Origin: Pelagibacteraceae bacterium AG-447-N18
Lineage (GTDB): Bacteria; Pseudomonadota; Alphaproteobacteria; Pelagibacterales; Pelagibacteraceae
Reading direction: 5' to 3'
Length of the DNA stretch: 64,000 nucleotides
Assembly: GCA_003212275.1 (NCBI GenBank)
Contig: QCQE01000003.1
Location: forward strand, 1 to 64,000
Within the stretch, counting starts at the first letter, position 1. The number at the start of each line of letters is the position of its first letter. The notes below the pieces were generated by a model. The model saw only the letters and a list, made by a program, of their open reading frames with translations. It was not told the origin of the DNA and ran no database searches. This document shows positions 35,216 through 44,572 of the stretch, in pieces. The position numbers and the translations under genes were made by a program.

Positions 35216-37693
35216 ATGACAAAAAATAAAATTACAGCTGTCCTTGGCCCAACAAATACAGGTAAAACTCATCTTGCTATTGAGACTATGCTGTCGTTTG
35301 ACACTGGAATGATAGGTTTTCCTTTGAGATTGTTAGCTAGAGAAGTTTACGACAAGGTAATTAAAAAGGTAAGTTTAGATAAAGTTGCATTAATTACTGG
35401 TGAAGAAAAAATAATTCCTACAAATGCAAAGTATTATCTGTGTACTGTTGAATCTATGCCTATTGATAAAGAATTAGATTTTGTAGGTGTGGATGAAATT
35501 CAAATGTGCGCAGACCATGAGCGAGGTCATATTTTTACAGACAGATTATTGAACTTAAGAGGAATAAAATTAACAATGTTAATGGGATCAAATACTATAA
35601 GACCAATTATTTCTAATCTTGATGATGACATCGAATTTATAAATCGAACTAGACTTTCAAAACTTTCTTATGTTGGTCATAAAAAAATTTCAAGAATTCA
35701 AAGAAAAACTGCAATTATAGCATTTTCTGCAGAGGAAGTTTACGCCATCGCTGAACTTATAAGAAGACAAAAAGGAGGAGCTTCTATTGTTATGGGATCT
35801 CTAAGCCCAAAGACAAGGAATGCACAAGTAGAGCTGTATCAATCCGGAGATGTTGATTTTCTAGTAGCAACTGATGCTATTGGTATGGGAATTAATATGG
35901 ATCTTGATCACGTTTATTTTTCCAATTTAAAAAAATTTGATGGAAAAAAATTAAGAAAGCTAAATTTAGCAGAAATTGGCCAAATAGCTGGTAGAGCAGG
36001 AAGATATTTGAACAATGGAAATTTTGGTATAACAGGAGAATGCAAAGAAATAAATGCTGATGAAGTAGATTTATTGGAAAATCATAAATTTGAGGAAATC
36101 CAATCTTTATTTTGGAGAAATTCAAATTTAAACTTTGAGAGTCCTTTTAAATTATTAAAGTCTTTAGAAGAGAAGCCTGGTAGAAGATGGTTAAGAAAAA
36201 TACATGAGTGCGAAGATGAAAAAGCCTTAAAATTTTTTTTAAGAGATAAAAATTTAGAAAATATTAAATTTGATAAAGATAAATTAAGTCTTTTATGGGA
36301 ATGTTGCCAAATACCAGATTTTGTTAAAAAAACCTATGGCAATCATTATGAAGTGATTGAAAATGTTTTTAAATATTTAACAAGTGAAAAAGGTAAAATT
36401 ACAGATGATTATATGCGACTTCAACTCGTCAAACTTGATAAATTAGATGGAAATGTAGATTCTTTATCAAATAGAATTGCAAATGTAAGAACTTGGTCAT
36501 ATGTTTCAAATAAAAACAATTGGATAGAAAATCAAAACTATTGGATAGAAAAAACAAAACACTTAGAGGATAAGTTATCAGATAGATTACATGAGGAGCT
36601 TACAAAAACTTTTATTGACAAAAGGGCAAGTGTCCTAGCAAGAGGCTTAAAGCAAGATATGGAATTTGATACTAAAATTTTAGAGAATAACGAAGTAATG
36701 ATTGATAATCAATTTATTGGAAAGATAAATGGACTTAAATTAGAACTTGATTTAAAAAAGGGTGCTTTAGAAACAGATATCAAATCGCTCAAAAAAGCAG
36801 CAAGACAGACAGTTGGTCCAGAACTTCAAAAAAGAATAGATACAATAATCGAGACAGGTTTAATAGAACTAAACGAGGATTTTAAAATTTATTGGAGAAA
36901 GTCTCCAATAGCAAAATTGCAACCAGGTAGAGATTATTTAAATCCAAATATTGTTCTTATAGTTGATGATATTCTGGAAACAGATCAATTAAAAAAATTA
37001 AATAATTATTTAATGAAATGGCTAAAAAATAAAATACAAAATGTTTTGAGCAGTTTAATTGATTTGAGTAACCTTAAGGAAAAAAATTCATCAATTAAAG
37101 CTCTTGCATATCAATTGTATGAGAACAATGGAGTCCTTCAAAGAAATCAGGTTACAGATTATCTAAAAATATTGGGACAAAATGAGAGGAAATTTTTGAG
37201 AGATCAAGGAGTTAAATTTGGAAGATATCATGTATTTTTACACAAATTAATCAAACCAGAGGCTGTGTCCTTAAGAACTTTACTTTGGAAAAATTATCAT
37301 CAAAAATATTTTAATTTAAAACCTCCTGTGTTTGGTTTAAATTTTTTAGAAAACGACAAAATTAAAAACAGAAATTTTATGTTACTTTGTGGATTTGAAA
37401 AATTTGACAATTTTTACGTAAGAATTGATATTTTAGAGAGATTATTTGTTCAAATTATTAATTCAAACACAGAAAAGAATGAAATTAAGTTAATTCCTGA
37501 AATGTTGAATTTACTTGGATGTAATAAGGACAACTTTAAAAAGCTTTTAAAAATTATGGGTTATAAAATTTTTGAAAAAAAAAATGATATATTTTTTAAA
37601 TACAATCCAAGAAAAAACTCAAAAAAAGTAAGTAAAAAATTCATCAAAGAAAGTCCTTTTAAAGTGTTAAAAAATTTAAATTTAAACCAGTAA
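35216..37693 (+). CDS. Suv3-like superfamily II helicase
   Basis: LGPTNTGKTHLAIETML, VDEIQMCADHERGHIFTDRLL, TDAIGMGINMDLDHVYFSNLKKFDG, QIAGRAGR. Confidence 0.88.
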   Translation: MTKNKITAVLGPTNTGKTHLAIETMLSFDTGMIGFPLRLLAREVYDKVIKKVSLDKVALITGEEKIIPTNAKYYLCTVESMPIDKELDFVGVDEIQMCADHERGHIFTDRLLNLRGIKLTMLMGSNTIRPIISNLDDDIEFINRTRLSKLSYVGHKKISRIQRKTAIIAFSAEEVYAIAELIRRQKGGASIVMGSLSPKTRNAQVELYQSGDVDFLVATDAIGMGINMDLDHVYFSNLKKFDGKKLRKLNLAEIGQIAGRAGRYLNNGNFGITGECKEINADEVDLLENHKFEEIQSLFWRNSNLNFESPFKLLKSLEEKPGRRWLRKIHECEDEKALKFFLRDKNLENIKFDKDKLSLLWECCQIPDFVKKTYGNHYEVIENVFKYLTSEKGKITDDYMRLQLVKLDKLDGNVDSLSNRIANVRTWSYVSNKNNWIENQNYWIEKTKHLEDKLSDRLHEELTKTFIDKRASVLARGLKQDMEFDTKILENNEVMIDNQFIGKINGLKLELDLKKGALETDIKSLKKAARQTVGPELQKRIDTIIETGLIELNEDFKIYWRKSPIAKLQPGRDYLNPNIVLIVDDILETDQLKKLNNYLMKWLKNKIQNVLSSLIDLSNLKEKNSSIKALAYQLYENNGVLQRNQVTDYLKILGQNERKFLRDQGVKFGRYHVFLHKLIKPEAVSLRTLLWKNYHQKYFNLKPPVFGLNFLENDKIKNRNFMLLCGFEKFDNFYVRIDILERLFVQIINSNTEKNEIKLIPEMLNLLGCNKDNFKKLLKIMGYKIFEKKNDIFFKYNPRKNSKKVSKKFIKESPFKVLKNLNLNQ

Positions 37694-37696
37694 GTA

Positions 37697-38107
37697 ATGT
37701 TTTTTAAAGAAAAAAAAGGAGATACTAGAACTAGTGATTTAGCAAGAGTTGCGGCATTATTGATACATGCCGCAAAAATTGATGAGAACTTCTCAAAAGA
37801 AGAAGAGGTTATAATAAGTAAGGCACTTTTGAAAATAGGTGCAGACCAAGATAATTTAGAAAATATTTTAAAAGAAGGTAAAGAAATAGAAGAAAACTCT
37901 AACCAAATTTTGGATTTTACAAGGGAAGTTAAAAATATGGATGATAAAAAAAAAATTGAAATTATAGAAACCCTTTGGAGAATAATTTACTCAAATAAAG
38001 AAGCAGATATGTTTGAAACTAATTTGATGAGACGACTTGCAGGCTTATTGTATATTGACAATAAGATAATGGGAGATATCAAAGAAAAAATTAAAAGAGA
38101 AAATTAA
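37697..38107 (+). CDS. TerB-like family protein
   Basis: [31 protein letters not shown] and [28 protein letters not shown] match the TerB-like helical pattern. Confidence 0.8.
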   Translation: MFFKEKKGDTRTSDLARVAALLIHAAKIDENFSKEEEVIISKALLKIGADQDNLENILKEGKEIEENSNQILDFTREVKNMDDKKKIEIIETLWRIIYSNKEADMFETNLMRRLAGLLYIDNKIMGDIKEKIKREN

Positions 38108-38109
38108 TA

Positions 38110-38436
38110 ATGACATATATAGTTAATGACAAATGCATTAAATGTAAATTAATGGATTGTGTTGAAGTATGCCCTGTTGATTGTTTCTATGAGGGAAAAA
38201 ATATGCTTGTAATTAAACCTGATGAGTGTATAGATTGTGGCGTTTGTGAGCCTGAGTGTCCTGTTGATGCAATAAAAGCTGATACAGAGCCAGGATCTGA
38301 AAAGTGGCTAGAAATCAATAAACAATATTCAGAAATCTGGCCAAATATAACAGTTAAGAAAGATCCTCCATCGGATCACGAAAAATATAAAGATGAGCAA
38401 AATAAGTTTGAAAAGTATTTTAAAGAAAACCTTTAA
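38110..38436 (+). CDS. fdxA: 7Fe-type ferredoxin (FdxA family)
   Basis: [18 protein letters not shown] and [16 protein letters not shown]. Confidence 0.92.
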   Translation: MTYIVNDKCIKCKLMDCVEVCPVDCFYEGKNMLVIKPDECIDCGVCEPECPVDAIKADTEPGSEKWLEINKQYSEIWPNITVKKDPPSDHEKYKDEQNKFEKYFKENL

Positions 38437-39265
38437 AAAAAGTAAAGCTACTAAATCAAAAAAAAAGGTAAAACCCAAAAAGGTTGTTCAATTAAAAAAA
38501 GTAAAAAAGAAAATTAGTAAATTACCAAAAAAATTAATTAAAACTAAAAAAGTACCTTCAAAAAAATCTATAAAATCTGAAGTCAAAACTACAGAGCAGA
38601 AAAGTGATAGTTTAAGAATTACAAAAAGTAATGAAGCTAAACCAGAAATTAAAAAAGTAAAAAAACAAGCAACAGAAAAAAGAGAATATAAAATCAAAGA
38701 TTACGTCGTATACCCAAAACACGGCGTTGGGCAAATTACCGAATTTAAAAAAATAAATATTGGAGGAATAGACGTTGAAACGTACGTTATAAAATTTGAA
38801 AAAGATAAAGCAAATGGAATGGTGCCTGTTAACAAGCAATTACACTTAAGACCATTAGCTACTATTAATCAGGTAAACAAATGCATCTCAATATTAAAAA
38901 GTAAACCTAAAATAAAAAGATCCATGTGGAGTAGGAGAGCACAAGAGTATGAAGCAAAGATTTCGTCAGGTAAAATTTATGAGTTAGCTGAAGTAGTAAG
39001 AGATCTTAATAAGGGGGATGATTTGATGGTCGACCAATCTTATAGTGAAAGACAATTATTTGAAAAAGCATATGAAAGAATTCTTTCAGAATTTCAAATA
39101 ATTCTAAATCTATCATTAGAGGATACTCAAAAAAAATTAGATAAAGCTTTAAAAAGAAACTTAAATACTCAACCTAAATCAGAAGCAACACCAATGAAGC
39201 AAGCTTCATCAGATTTGCCTGAAGAAGAGGCTGTTTCAGAAAATGAGGAAGATATAGAGGATTAA
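38393..39265 (+). CDS. carD: CarD-family transcriptional regulator with Lys-rich N-terminal extension
   Basis: CarD domain from about residue 97 ([26 protein letters not shown]...[28 protein letters not shown]); preceded by a Lys/Ser-rich tail; overlaps fdxA by 44 nt if this start is used. Confidence 0.88.
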   Translation: MSKISLKSILKKTFKKSKATKSKKKVKPKKVVQLKKVKKKISKLPKKLIKTKKVPSKKSIKSEVKTTEQKSDSLRITKSNEAKPEIKKVKKQATEKREYKIKDYVVYPKHGVGQITEFKKINIGGIDVETYVIKFEKDKANGMVPVNKQLHLRPLATINQVNKCISILKSKPKIKRSMWSRRAQEYEAKISSGKIYELAEVVRDLNKGDDLMVDQSYSERQLFEKAYERILSEFQIILNLSLEDTQKKLDKALKRNLNTQPKSEATPMKQASSDLPEEEAVSENEEDIED

Positions 39266-39270
39266 AAAAA

Positions 39271-39310
39271 AACGCCTCTCACACGTAAATCGTTATGAGA
39301 AGCGTTTTTA
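39271..39310. terminator. bidirectional Rho-independent terminator between carD and the microprotein gene
   Basis: aacgcctctca ... tgagaagcgtttttaa; T run on the plus strand, A run (T run on the minus strand) before the 5' arm. Confidence 0.85.
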
Positions 39311-39328
39311 ATAAAGAATACTAAGTAA

Positions 39329-39406
39329 TTATCTTCTTCTTCTTTTTTTAGCTTTTTTCTTAGCTTTTTTCTTAGCCTTCTTTGCTTTTTTTCTTCTCTT
39401 AGGCAT
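39329..39406 (-). CDS. 25-aa ultra-basic microprotein MPKRRKKAKKAKKKAKKKAKKRRRR
   Basis: ATG..TAA on the minus strand; GGGAG Shine-Dalgarno 6 nt upstream of ATG; promoter-like elements upstream and a terminator downstream; below the ORF-track cutoff. Confidence 0.75.
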   Translation of the reverse strand: MPKRRKKAKKAKKKAKKKAKKRRRR

Positions 39407-39430
39407 CTTTAGCTCCCTTTTTAAGTTAAA

Positions 39431-39446
39431 CGAATCAATTGATTCG
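39431..39446. promoter_or_regulatory. 16-bp perfect palindrome cgaatcaattgattcg in the microprotein leader
   Basis: Sequence equals its own reverse complement; lies between the predicted start of transcription and the RBS. Confidence 0.7.
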
Positions 39447-39457
39447 CTATTAATCTA

Positions 39458-39486
39458 TTTTTATTTTTTTATGTGCCTTATGTCAA
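39458..39486 (-). promoter_or_regulatory. sigma70-like promoter for the microprotein gene
   Basis: On the minus strand TTGACA (39486-39481), 17-nt spacer, TAAAAA (39463-39458). Confidence 0.6.
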
Positions 39487-39606
39487 ATCTTAAATTTTTA
39501 AGAAAATTTTTAAATTGAAATTAAAATTCAAATTTTTTTTATAAAAATTTTTAATTGTAAAAAAGTTAGTGTTTATGCGCTTAATAATCAAATATTTTGT
39601 AAAAAA

Positions 39607-41304
39607 TTAATAAAGTTTTTCTAAATCTTCTTTATATTTTTCTAGAATTTTTTTTCTTTTTAGTTTTAAAGTTGGTGTTAACATTCCATTTTCAATTGTA
39701 AATTCTTTTTCAATTAATTTAATTTTTTTTACTCTTTCAACAAGAGATAAGCTTTTATTTAGATCATCTATATATAATTCAATTTCTTTTTTATTTTTTT
39801 CACTATCACTTACAATTAAAGCAACTAAATATGTTTTTTTGTCTCCATAAACAAAACTTTGTTTAATTTTTTCATCAAGACACAATAAATTTTCAATTTT
39901 TGAGGGTGAAATGTTGTCACCACCAGAATTTACAATAATTTCTTTTTTTCTGTCAGTAATTTTCAAATTTCCTTCTTTTGTAATTTCACCTATATCTCCT
40001 GTGTGTAACCAACCATTTTTAAGTATATCGTCTGTTTCCTTTTTCATGTTCCAATAACCAAGCATGACATTTTCACCTTTAACCAGAATTTCACCGTCCT
40101 GTGCAATCTTCACCTCATTAGTTTTAAAAGGAGGTCCAACTGTATCAATCTTGATTTTTTCAGGTATATTGCAACTTACTACTGGGGATGCTTCTGTAAG
40201 TCCATAACCTTGCAAAGTTGGCAGTCCGATAGAATTCAAAAATTCACCAATTTTTTGATCTAAAGCACCCCCTCCAGAAACAAAAGCCTTTAAATTTCCA
40301 CCAAACTGATTTTTGATTTTTCGTCTTACTAATTTTTCACATAAATAATTTAATATATTTTCTATATAGCTCATATTCTCATTATTTAGTTTTTTTATTC
40401 CAAGCGAAATCGTTGAGGATATTAATTGTTTCTTGAGACCTGTTTGCTTTGAAAAATTAATCGAAATCTTGCTATACAAATTTTGATAAAATCTAGGTAC
40501 AGCAGTCATTATAGTTGGTTTAGCAACTGCGATATTAGATAATAATTTTTCTAAACTTTCAGCATAATAAATTTTTGCTCCTAATGTGATTTGTACAAAT
40601 TGAACAGCATGTTCATATGAATGAGATAAAGGTAGCCAAGTCAAAAATACAGGTTCACTATCTTTAACTAACGAATTCAAAATTTCTTGCGCACCTTCAC
40701 AATTAGATAAAATACCCCCATGACTCAGCATTACACCTTTTGGGTTACCAGTTGTTCCTGATGTGTAAATGATACAAGCGAGATCTTTTCTCTCAATATT
40801 TTGGTTAAAGCTTAAATGATCTAAAGTTTTTTCTTTATAAAATTTTTCAAAAATATTTTCTATACTATCAATTTGGTTATCTATATTTTCTATTGATAAT
40901 ATTTTTATCTTATCTGTAATGAATTTATCTATTTTTTTTAATTGAATATTATTTGAGACAATACAAATTTTTGGATTACAATCATTTATGATATATTCAT
41001 AATCTTTTTCAGAGTAAGTTGTAAATAAAGGAACTGTTACCCCACCAGCGTTCATTATAGCGATATCAGAGATAAGCCATTCAGGTCGATTTTCAGATAA
41101 TAATATGCATCTATCCCCTTTAGATAAATTTTTTCTTAAATATTCAGATAAAATTTGAATATTTTTTTCAACTTGTTTCCAAGTTATAAAATCTCCCTTA
41201 TTATCTTTTAACCACTTTAAAAATGGTTTCTCCGAAGTAGATTTTACCTCTTCATATTTCGTGAAAAAAAGTTCTACTAAACTGTTAATTTTACTTAATT
41301 CCAT
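39607..41304 (-). CDS. Long-chain acyl-CoA synthetase (AMP-binding)
   Basis: IIYTSGTTGNPKGVMLSHGG, LQGYGLTEASPVVS, GWLHTGDIGEITKEGNLKITDRKKEIIVNSGGDNISP. Confidence 0.92.
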   Translation of the reverse strand: MELSKINSLVELFFTKYEEVKSTSEKPFLKWLKDNKGDFITWKQVEKNIQILSEYLRKNLSKGDRCILLSENRPEWLISDIAIMNAGGVTVPLFTTYSEKDYEYIINDCNPKICIVSNNIQLKKIDKFITDKIKILSIENIDNQIDSIENIFEKFYKEKTLDHLSFNQNIERKDLACIIYTSGTTGNPKGVMLSHGGILSNCEGAQEILNSLVKDSEPVFLTWLPLSHSYEHAVQFVQITLGAKIYYAESLEKLLSNIAVAKPTIMTAVPRFYQNLYSKISINFSKQTGLKKQLISSTISLGIKKLNNENMSYIENILNYLCEKLVRRKIKNQFGGNLKAFVSGGGALDQKIGEFLNSIGLPTLQGYGLTEASPVVSCNIPEKIKIDTVGPPFKTNEVKIAQDGEILVKGENVMLGYWNMKKETDDILKNGWLHTGDIGEITKEGNLKITDRKKEIIVNSGGDNISPSKIENLLCLDEKIKQSFVYGDKKTYLVALIVSDSEKNKKEIELYIDDLNKSLSLVERVKKIKLIEKEFTIENGMLTPTLKLKRKKILEKYKEDLEKLY

Positions 41305-41308
41305 AATT

Positions 41309-41393
41309 TGGTGGGCGAAGAGAGAATCGAACTCTCACTTCTTGCGAAACACGATTTTGAGTCGTGCGCGTCTACCAGTTCCGCCATTCGCCC
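41309..41393 (-). tRNA. tRNA-Leu (anticodon CAA), CCA encoded
   Basis: Reverse complement GGGCGAATGGCGGAACTGGTAGACGCGCACGACTCAAAATCGTGTTTCGCAAGAAGTGAGAGTTCGATTCTCTCTTCGCCCACCA; loop CTCAAAA. Confidence 0.96.
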
Positions 41394-41451
41394 TAATTGT
41401 TTAATAATTTATTAAATAGTATAAGAACTAAAATTATATTAAAACCAAAAA

Positions 41452-42057
41452 ATGTTTAAAAATCTTTACAAAAAATGTTTAGATTTAGCAGCTCACAAAA
41501 GTTCTAAATATTATTTGGCAATAGTCTCTTTTATTGAAAGTTCGTTTTTTCCTATTCCGCCAGATGTGATGGTTGTTCCAATGGTAATATCAAAAAAAAA
41601 TGATTTTATTAAAATCTTTATAATAGCTACAATTTTTTCAGTTTTGGGTGGTATGCTAGGTTACCTAATTGGTGCATTCTTTTTCGAATTTGGAACGCAT
41701 ATTGTGAGTTTTTATGGTTATGAGGATAAGTTATTTAAAATTAAAGAAAGCTTAATTAGTAGTGATGGTTTTTATGCTTGGTTAGGAGTACTTTTTTTAG
41801 CTGGTTTTACTCCTCTTCCATATAAAGTTTTTACAATTGCAAGCGGCCTGATAGGATTTAACTTTTTAATCTTTGTTTTAATAAGTTTAATTTCCCGAGG
41901 ATTAAGATTTTTTATCGTATCATTTCTTTCCTATAAGTTCGGTGATTTATTTAATGAATACATGGATAAGCATGGGTCAAAATGGTTTACAATAATTGGA
42001 ATATTAATTGTTATTATTGGCTTAATAATTTATCTGATTTTTAAATCTAATGTTTAA
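41452..42057 (+). CDS. YqaA/DedA-family membrane protein
   Basis: IVSFIESSFFPIPPDVMVVPMV, FTPLPYKVFTIASGLIGFNF. Confidence 0.85.
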   Translation: MFKNLYKKCLDLAAHKSSKYYLAIVSFIESSFFPIPPDVMVVPMVISKKNDFIKIFIIATIFSVLGGMLGYLIGAFFFEFGTHIVSFYGYEDKLFKIKESLISSDGFYAWLGVLFLAGFTPLPYKVFTIASGLIGFNFLIFVLISLISRGLRFFIVSFLSYKFGDLFNEYMDKHGSKWFTIIGILIVIIGLIIYLIFKSNV

Positions 42058-42535
42058 TCTTAAAGCTGAAATTTACTTGAGAATAATTTTTCTATTTAGT
42101 TTAATAGCTTTGATTTCTGCTTATCTTATAGAACATGTTCTAGGACACCAACCATGTAATTTATGTTTGATAGAGAGAATCCCTTACGGGTTAAGTATAA
42201 TTTTGATATCTTTAATGTTTATTATAAAAAAAAATGAAAATTTCTTTATTTTGCTTTTAATACTAACTTTTATTTTTTCTTTTTTTATCTCATTGTATCA
42301 TTTAGGTATAGAACAAGGCATTTTTCAAGAATCAACTGTTTGTGGTGTAAAAAACTTTTCTGAAAATTTAAGTAAAGAGGAATTACTTAATAAACTAAGT
42401 GAAAAGACTATAAGCTGTAAAGATGTGACATTTAGGATTTTAGGGTTATCACTTACTACTATTAATATTGTAATAAGTATATTATTTATTATAACCCTAG
42501 CAAAAATTTTTACTAAATATGAAAAAAACAGATAG
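42050..42535 (+). CDS. dsbB: Disulfide bond formation protein B family
   Basis: EHVLGHQPCNLCLIERIPYG and periplasmic Cys pair (TVCGVKN...TISCKD). Confidence 0.88.
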   Translation: MFNLKAEIYLRIIFLFSLIALISAYLIEHVLGHQPCNLCLIERIPYGLSIILISLMFIIKKNENFFILLLILTFIFSFFISLYHLGIEQGIFQESTVCGVKNFSENLSKEELLNKLSEKTISCKDVTFRILGLSLTTINIVISILFIITLAKIFTKYEKNR

Positions 42536-43049
42536 TAGAGTTGAAGAATTTATTAGAGTTGACCATGCAGGCGAGAGAGGTGCTGTCAAAATTTATGAGG
42601 GTCAGTTATTAGCTTTAAATACAATTGTTAAGAATGATAATCTAAAAAAAACAATTGAAGATATGAAAGAACATGAAATTGAACATTGTCAATTTTTTGA
42701 AAACGAAATAAAAAAAAGAAATATTGAGCCAACAAAATTTTTACCTTTGTGGGATCTACTAGGTGTAGGTTTAGGTTTTGGATCTACTATTCTTGGAAAA
42801 AAAGCAGCTATGCTATGCACTGCCTCCGTTGAGGAAGTAATAGATAAACATTATCAAGATCAAATAAATCAACTTGGTCCTGAAGAAAAAAATCTTAAAA
42901 AGAAAATTATAAAATTCAGAGAAGACGAGCTCCATCACAAAGATATAGCTTATGAAAAAGGAGCTACCAAAAAAGGAATTTACTCAATTATGGACAAGAT
43001 AATAAAAACAGGTTCAAAAATAGCTATTCGAATATCAGAAAAAGTATAA
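42519..43049 (+). CDS. coq7: Demethoxyubiquinone hydroxylase (COQ7 family)
   Basis: RVDHAGERGAVKIYEGQL, EHEIEHCQFF, REDELHHKDIA di-iron motifs. Confidence 0.93.
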   Translation: MKKTDSRVEEFIRVDHAGERGAVKIYEGQLLALNTIVKNDNLKKTIEDMKEHEIEHCQFFENEIKKRNIEPTKFLPLWDLLGVGLGFGSTILGKKAAMLCTASVEEVIDKHYQDQINQLGPEEKNLKKKIIKFREDELHHKDIAYEKGATKKGIYSIMDKIIKTGSKIAIRISEKV

Positions 43050-43052
43050 AAC

Positions 43053-43622
43053 TTAAGCTTCTAATTCAACATCCCAATATAAATAATCCATCCAGCTTTT
43101 ATGTAAATAATTTGGGGGAAAATTTTTTCCATTACGATGTAAGTCTTCTGTAGAGGGTTGATAAGGGTATTGCGACAGTTTCATGCCCGATAATTTTAAT
43201 AGTTTGCCTCCTTTTTTAACATTACAAGCTGAACATGCTGTAACAACGTTATCCCAATTGGTTTCTCCACCTTTTGATCTAGGCAATAAATGATCAAAAG
43301 TTAATTCCTCGTTGCTACCACAATACTGGCAGGAAAACTTATCTCTAAGAAAAACATTAAATCTTGTAAAACTTGGTTTAGATTGAGGAACAATATAATC
43401 TTTTAGAGCAATTACACTAGGCAATTGCATATTAAATGAAGGACTTCTCACTACACGATCGTAGTTACTGACTATAATTACACGATCTAAAAAAACTGAT
43501 TTCACAGTATCTTGCCATGACCATAGCGATAGAGGATAGTAGCTTAATGGTCTATAATCAGCGTTTAAAACTAGTGCAGGACATTTTTCTAATGAAACAT
43601 CTTGATCAATAAAATTATTCAT
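43053..43622 (-). CDS. HNH endonuclease domain protein
   Basis: CQYCGSNEELTFDHLLPRSKGGETNWDNVVTACSACNVKKG. Confidence 0.92.
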   Translation of the reverse strand: MNNFIDQDVSLEKCPALVLNADYRPLSYYPLSLWSWQDTVKSVFLDRVIIVSNYDRVVRSPSFNMQLPSVIALKDYIVPQSKPSFTRFNVFLRDKFSCQYCGSNEELTFDHLLPRSKGGETNWDNVVTACSACNVKKGGKLLKLSGMKLSQYPYQPSTEDLHRNGKNFPPNYLHKSWMDYLYWDVELEA

Positions 43623-43659
43623 ATCAAATTTTAACTTAAATAAAAATTTTTTTCAATAT

Positions 43660-44319
43660 TTAGGAATTATTAAATTTTTTTAAGATATAATTCAATGCAA
43701 TACTTGAAGCATTTATAGGAATATGATGGTCACAATTTTTTATAAGATGCGTCTCAATGTCTATATTATTTCTCATAAAAAAATCTTTTGCCTCTAACAT
43801 AAAATTTGGTGAGACAACTTGATCAGAATCGCCATGAATAAGTAAAATACTTGATGAGTTTTTTTTTCTTAATTTCAAATCCTTTTCATCAATAATTTTT
43901 CCAGAAAAACCCACAACACAATTGAAAGGTTTTTCGGAGGTGAGTCCTAAGTTTATTGACATCATGCAACCTTGGCTAAAACCAGATAAACAAATTTGAT
44001 TATTTTCAAAATTAAATTCTTTTTTAATTTCGTCAATAAATTTTGATAATTTTTTTTCAGCCTTTAAAGCTTGATCCAAAATATAATCTGGATCATCACG
44101 GCTTAAATCAAACCACTGATATCCGTTCGGATTTATACTACATGGTTCATGACCATTAGGGCAAATAAAAATAGTATTAGGTAAATGTCTTTTCCAGTTC
44201 AATGAGAGCATACTAATATCCTTACCATCACCACCATAACCATGAAGTAGGATAATAGCATTTTTAATCTTAGTATTAGCCTCTGGTTTGACCATTACTG
44301 AATCTAGACAAAATGTCAT
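43660..44319 (-). CDS. Carboxylesterase/phospholipase-type alpha/beta hydrolase
   Basis: ILLHGYGGDGKDI, CLSGFSQGCMMSINLGL, LIHGDSDQVVSPNFM. Confidence 0.88.
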   Translation of the reverse strand: MTFCLDSVMVKPEANTKIKNAIILLHGYGGDGKDISMLSLNWKRHLPNTIFICPNGHEPCSINPNGYQWFDLSRDDPDYILDQALKAEKKLSKFIDEIKKEFNFENNQICLSGFSQGCMMSINLGLTSEKPFNCVVGFSGKIIDEKDLKLRKKNSSSILLIHGDSDQVVSPNFMLEAKDFFMRNNIDIETHLIKNCDHHIPINASSIALNYILKKFNNS

Positions 44320-44368
44320 AGTGTGTGAATTATGTTTTTTTATTTTTAAAACACCCTACAATAACTTC

Positions 44369-44572
44369 ATGTTATCTGGAATAGTAGTTAAAATATTATC
44401 TATAGTTTTGTTAATGGCAGTTGGGATTGTTTTAATTCTTGGTATCGGAACTTTATTTAAAGGTGGTGAAACCAGCAAAAAATATTCTAATAAATTAATG
44501 CAGTTAAGAGTTTTGCTCCAATTTATTGCAATAATTGCTTTGGTTGGTTTTGCATATTTTTTCAAAAATTAG
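44369..44572 (+). CDS. HIG1-domain-like twin-TM protein
   Basis: MLSGIVVKILSIVLLMAVGIVLILGIGTLFKGGETSKKYSNKLMQLRVLLQFIAIIALVGFAYFFKN; start revised from 44288. Confidence 0.75.
   Translation: MLSGIVVKILSIVLLMAVGIVLILGIGTLFKGGETSKKYSNKLMQLRVLLQFIAIIALVGFAYFFKN

Noticed and set aside
39329-39406. Considered whether the Lys/Arg microprotein is only a low-complexity A-rich artefact
   Set aside because: Not rejected as a gene: GCT/GCA Ala codons interrupt the A tracts regularly, and an SD, promoter-like elements and a terminator surround it. The low-complexity caveat is noted.
44288-44368. 27-aa N-terminal extension of the HIG1-like ORF
   Set aside because: Overlaps the 5' end of the divergent esterase; the protein pattern begins at MLSGIVVKIL (44369).
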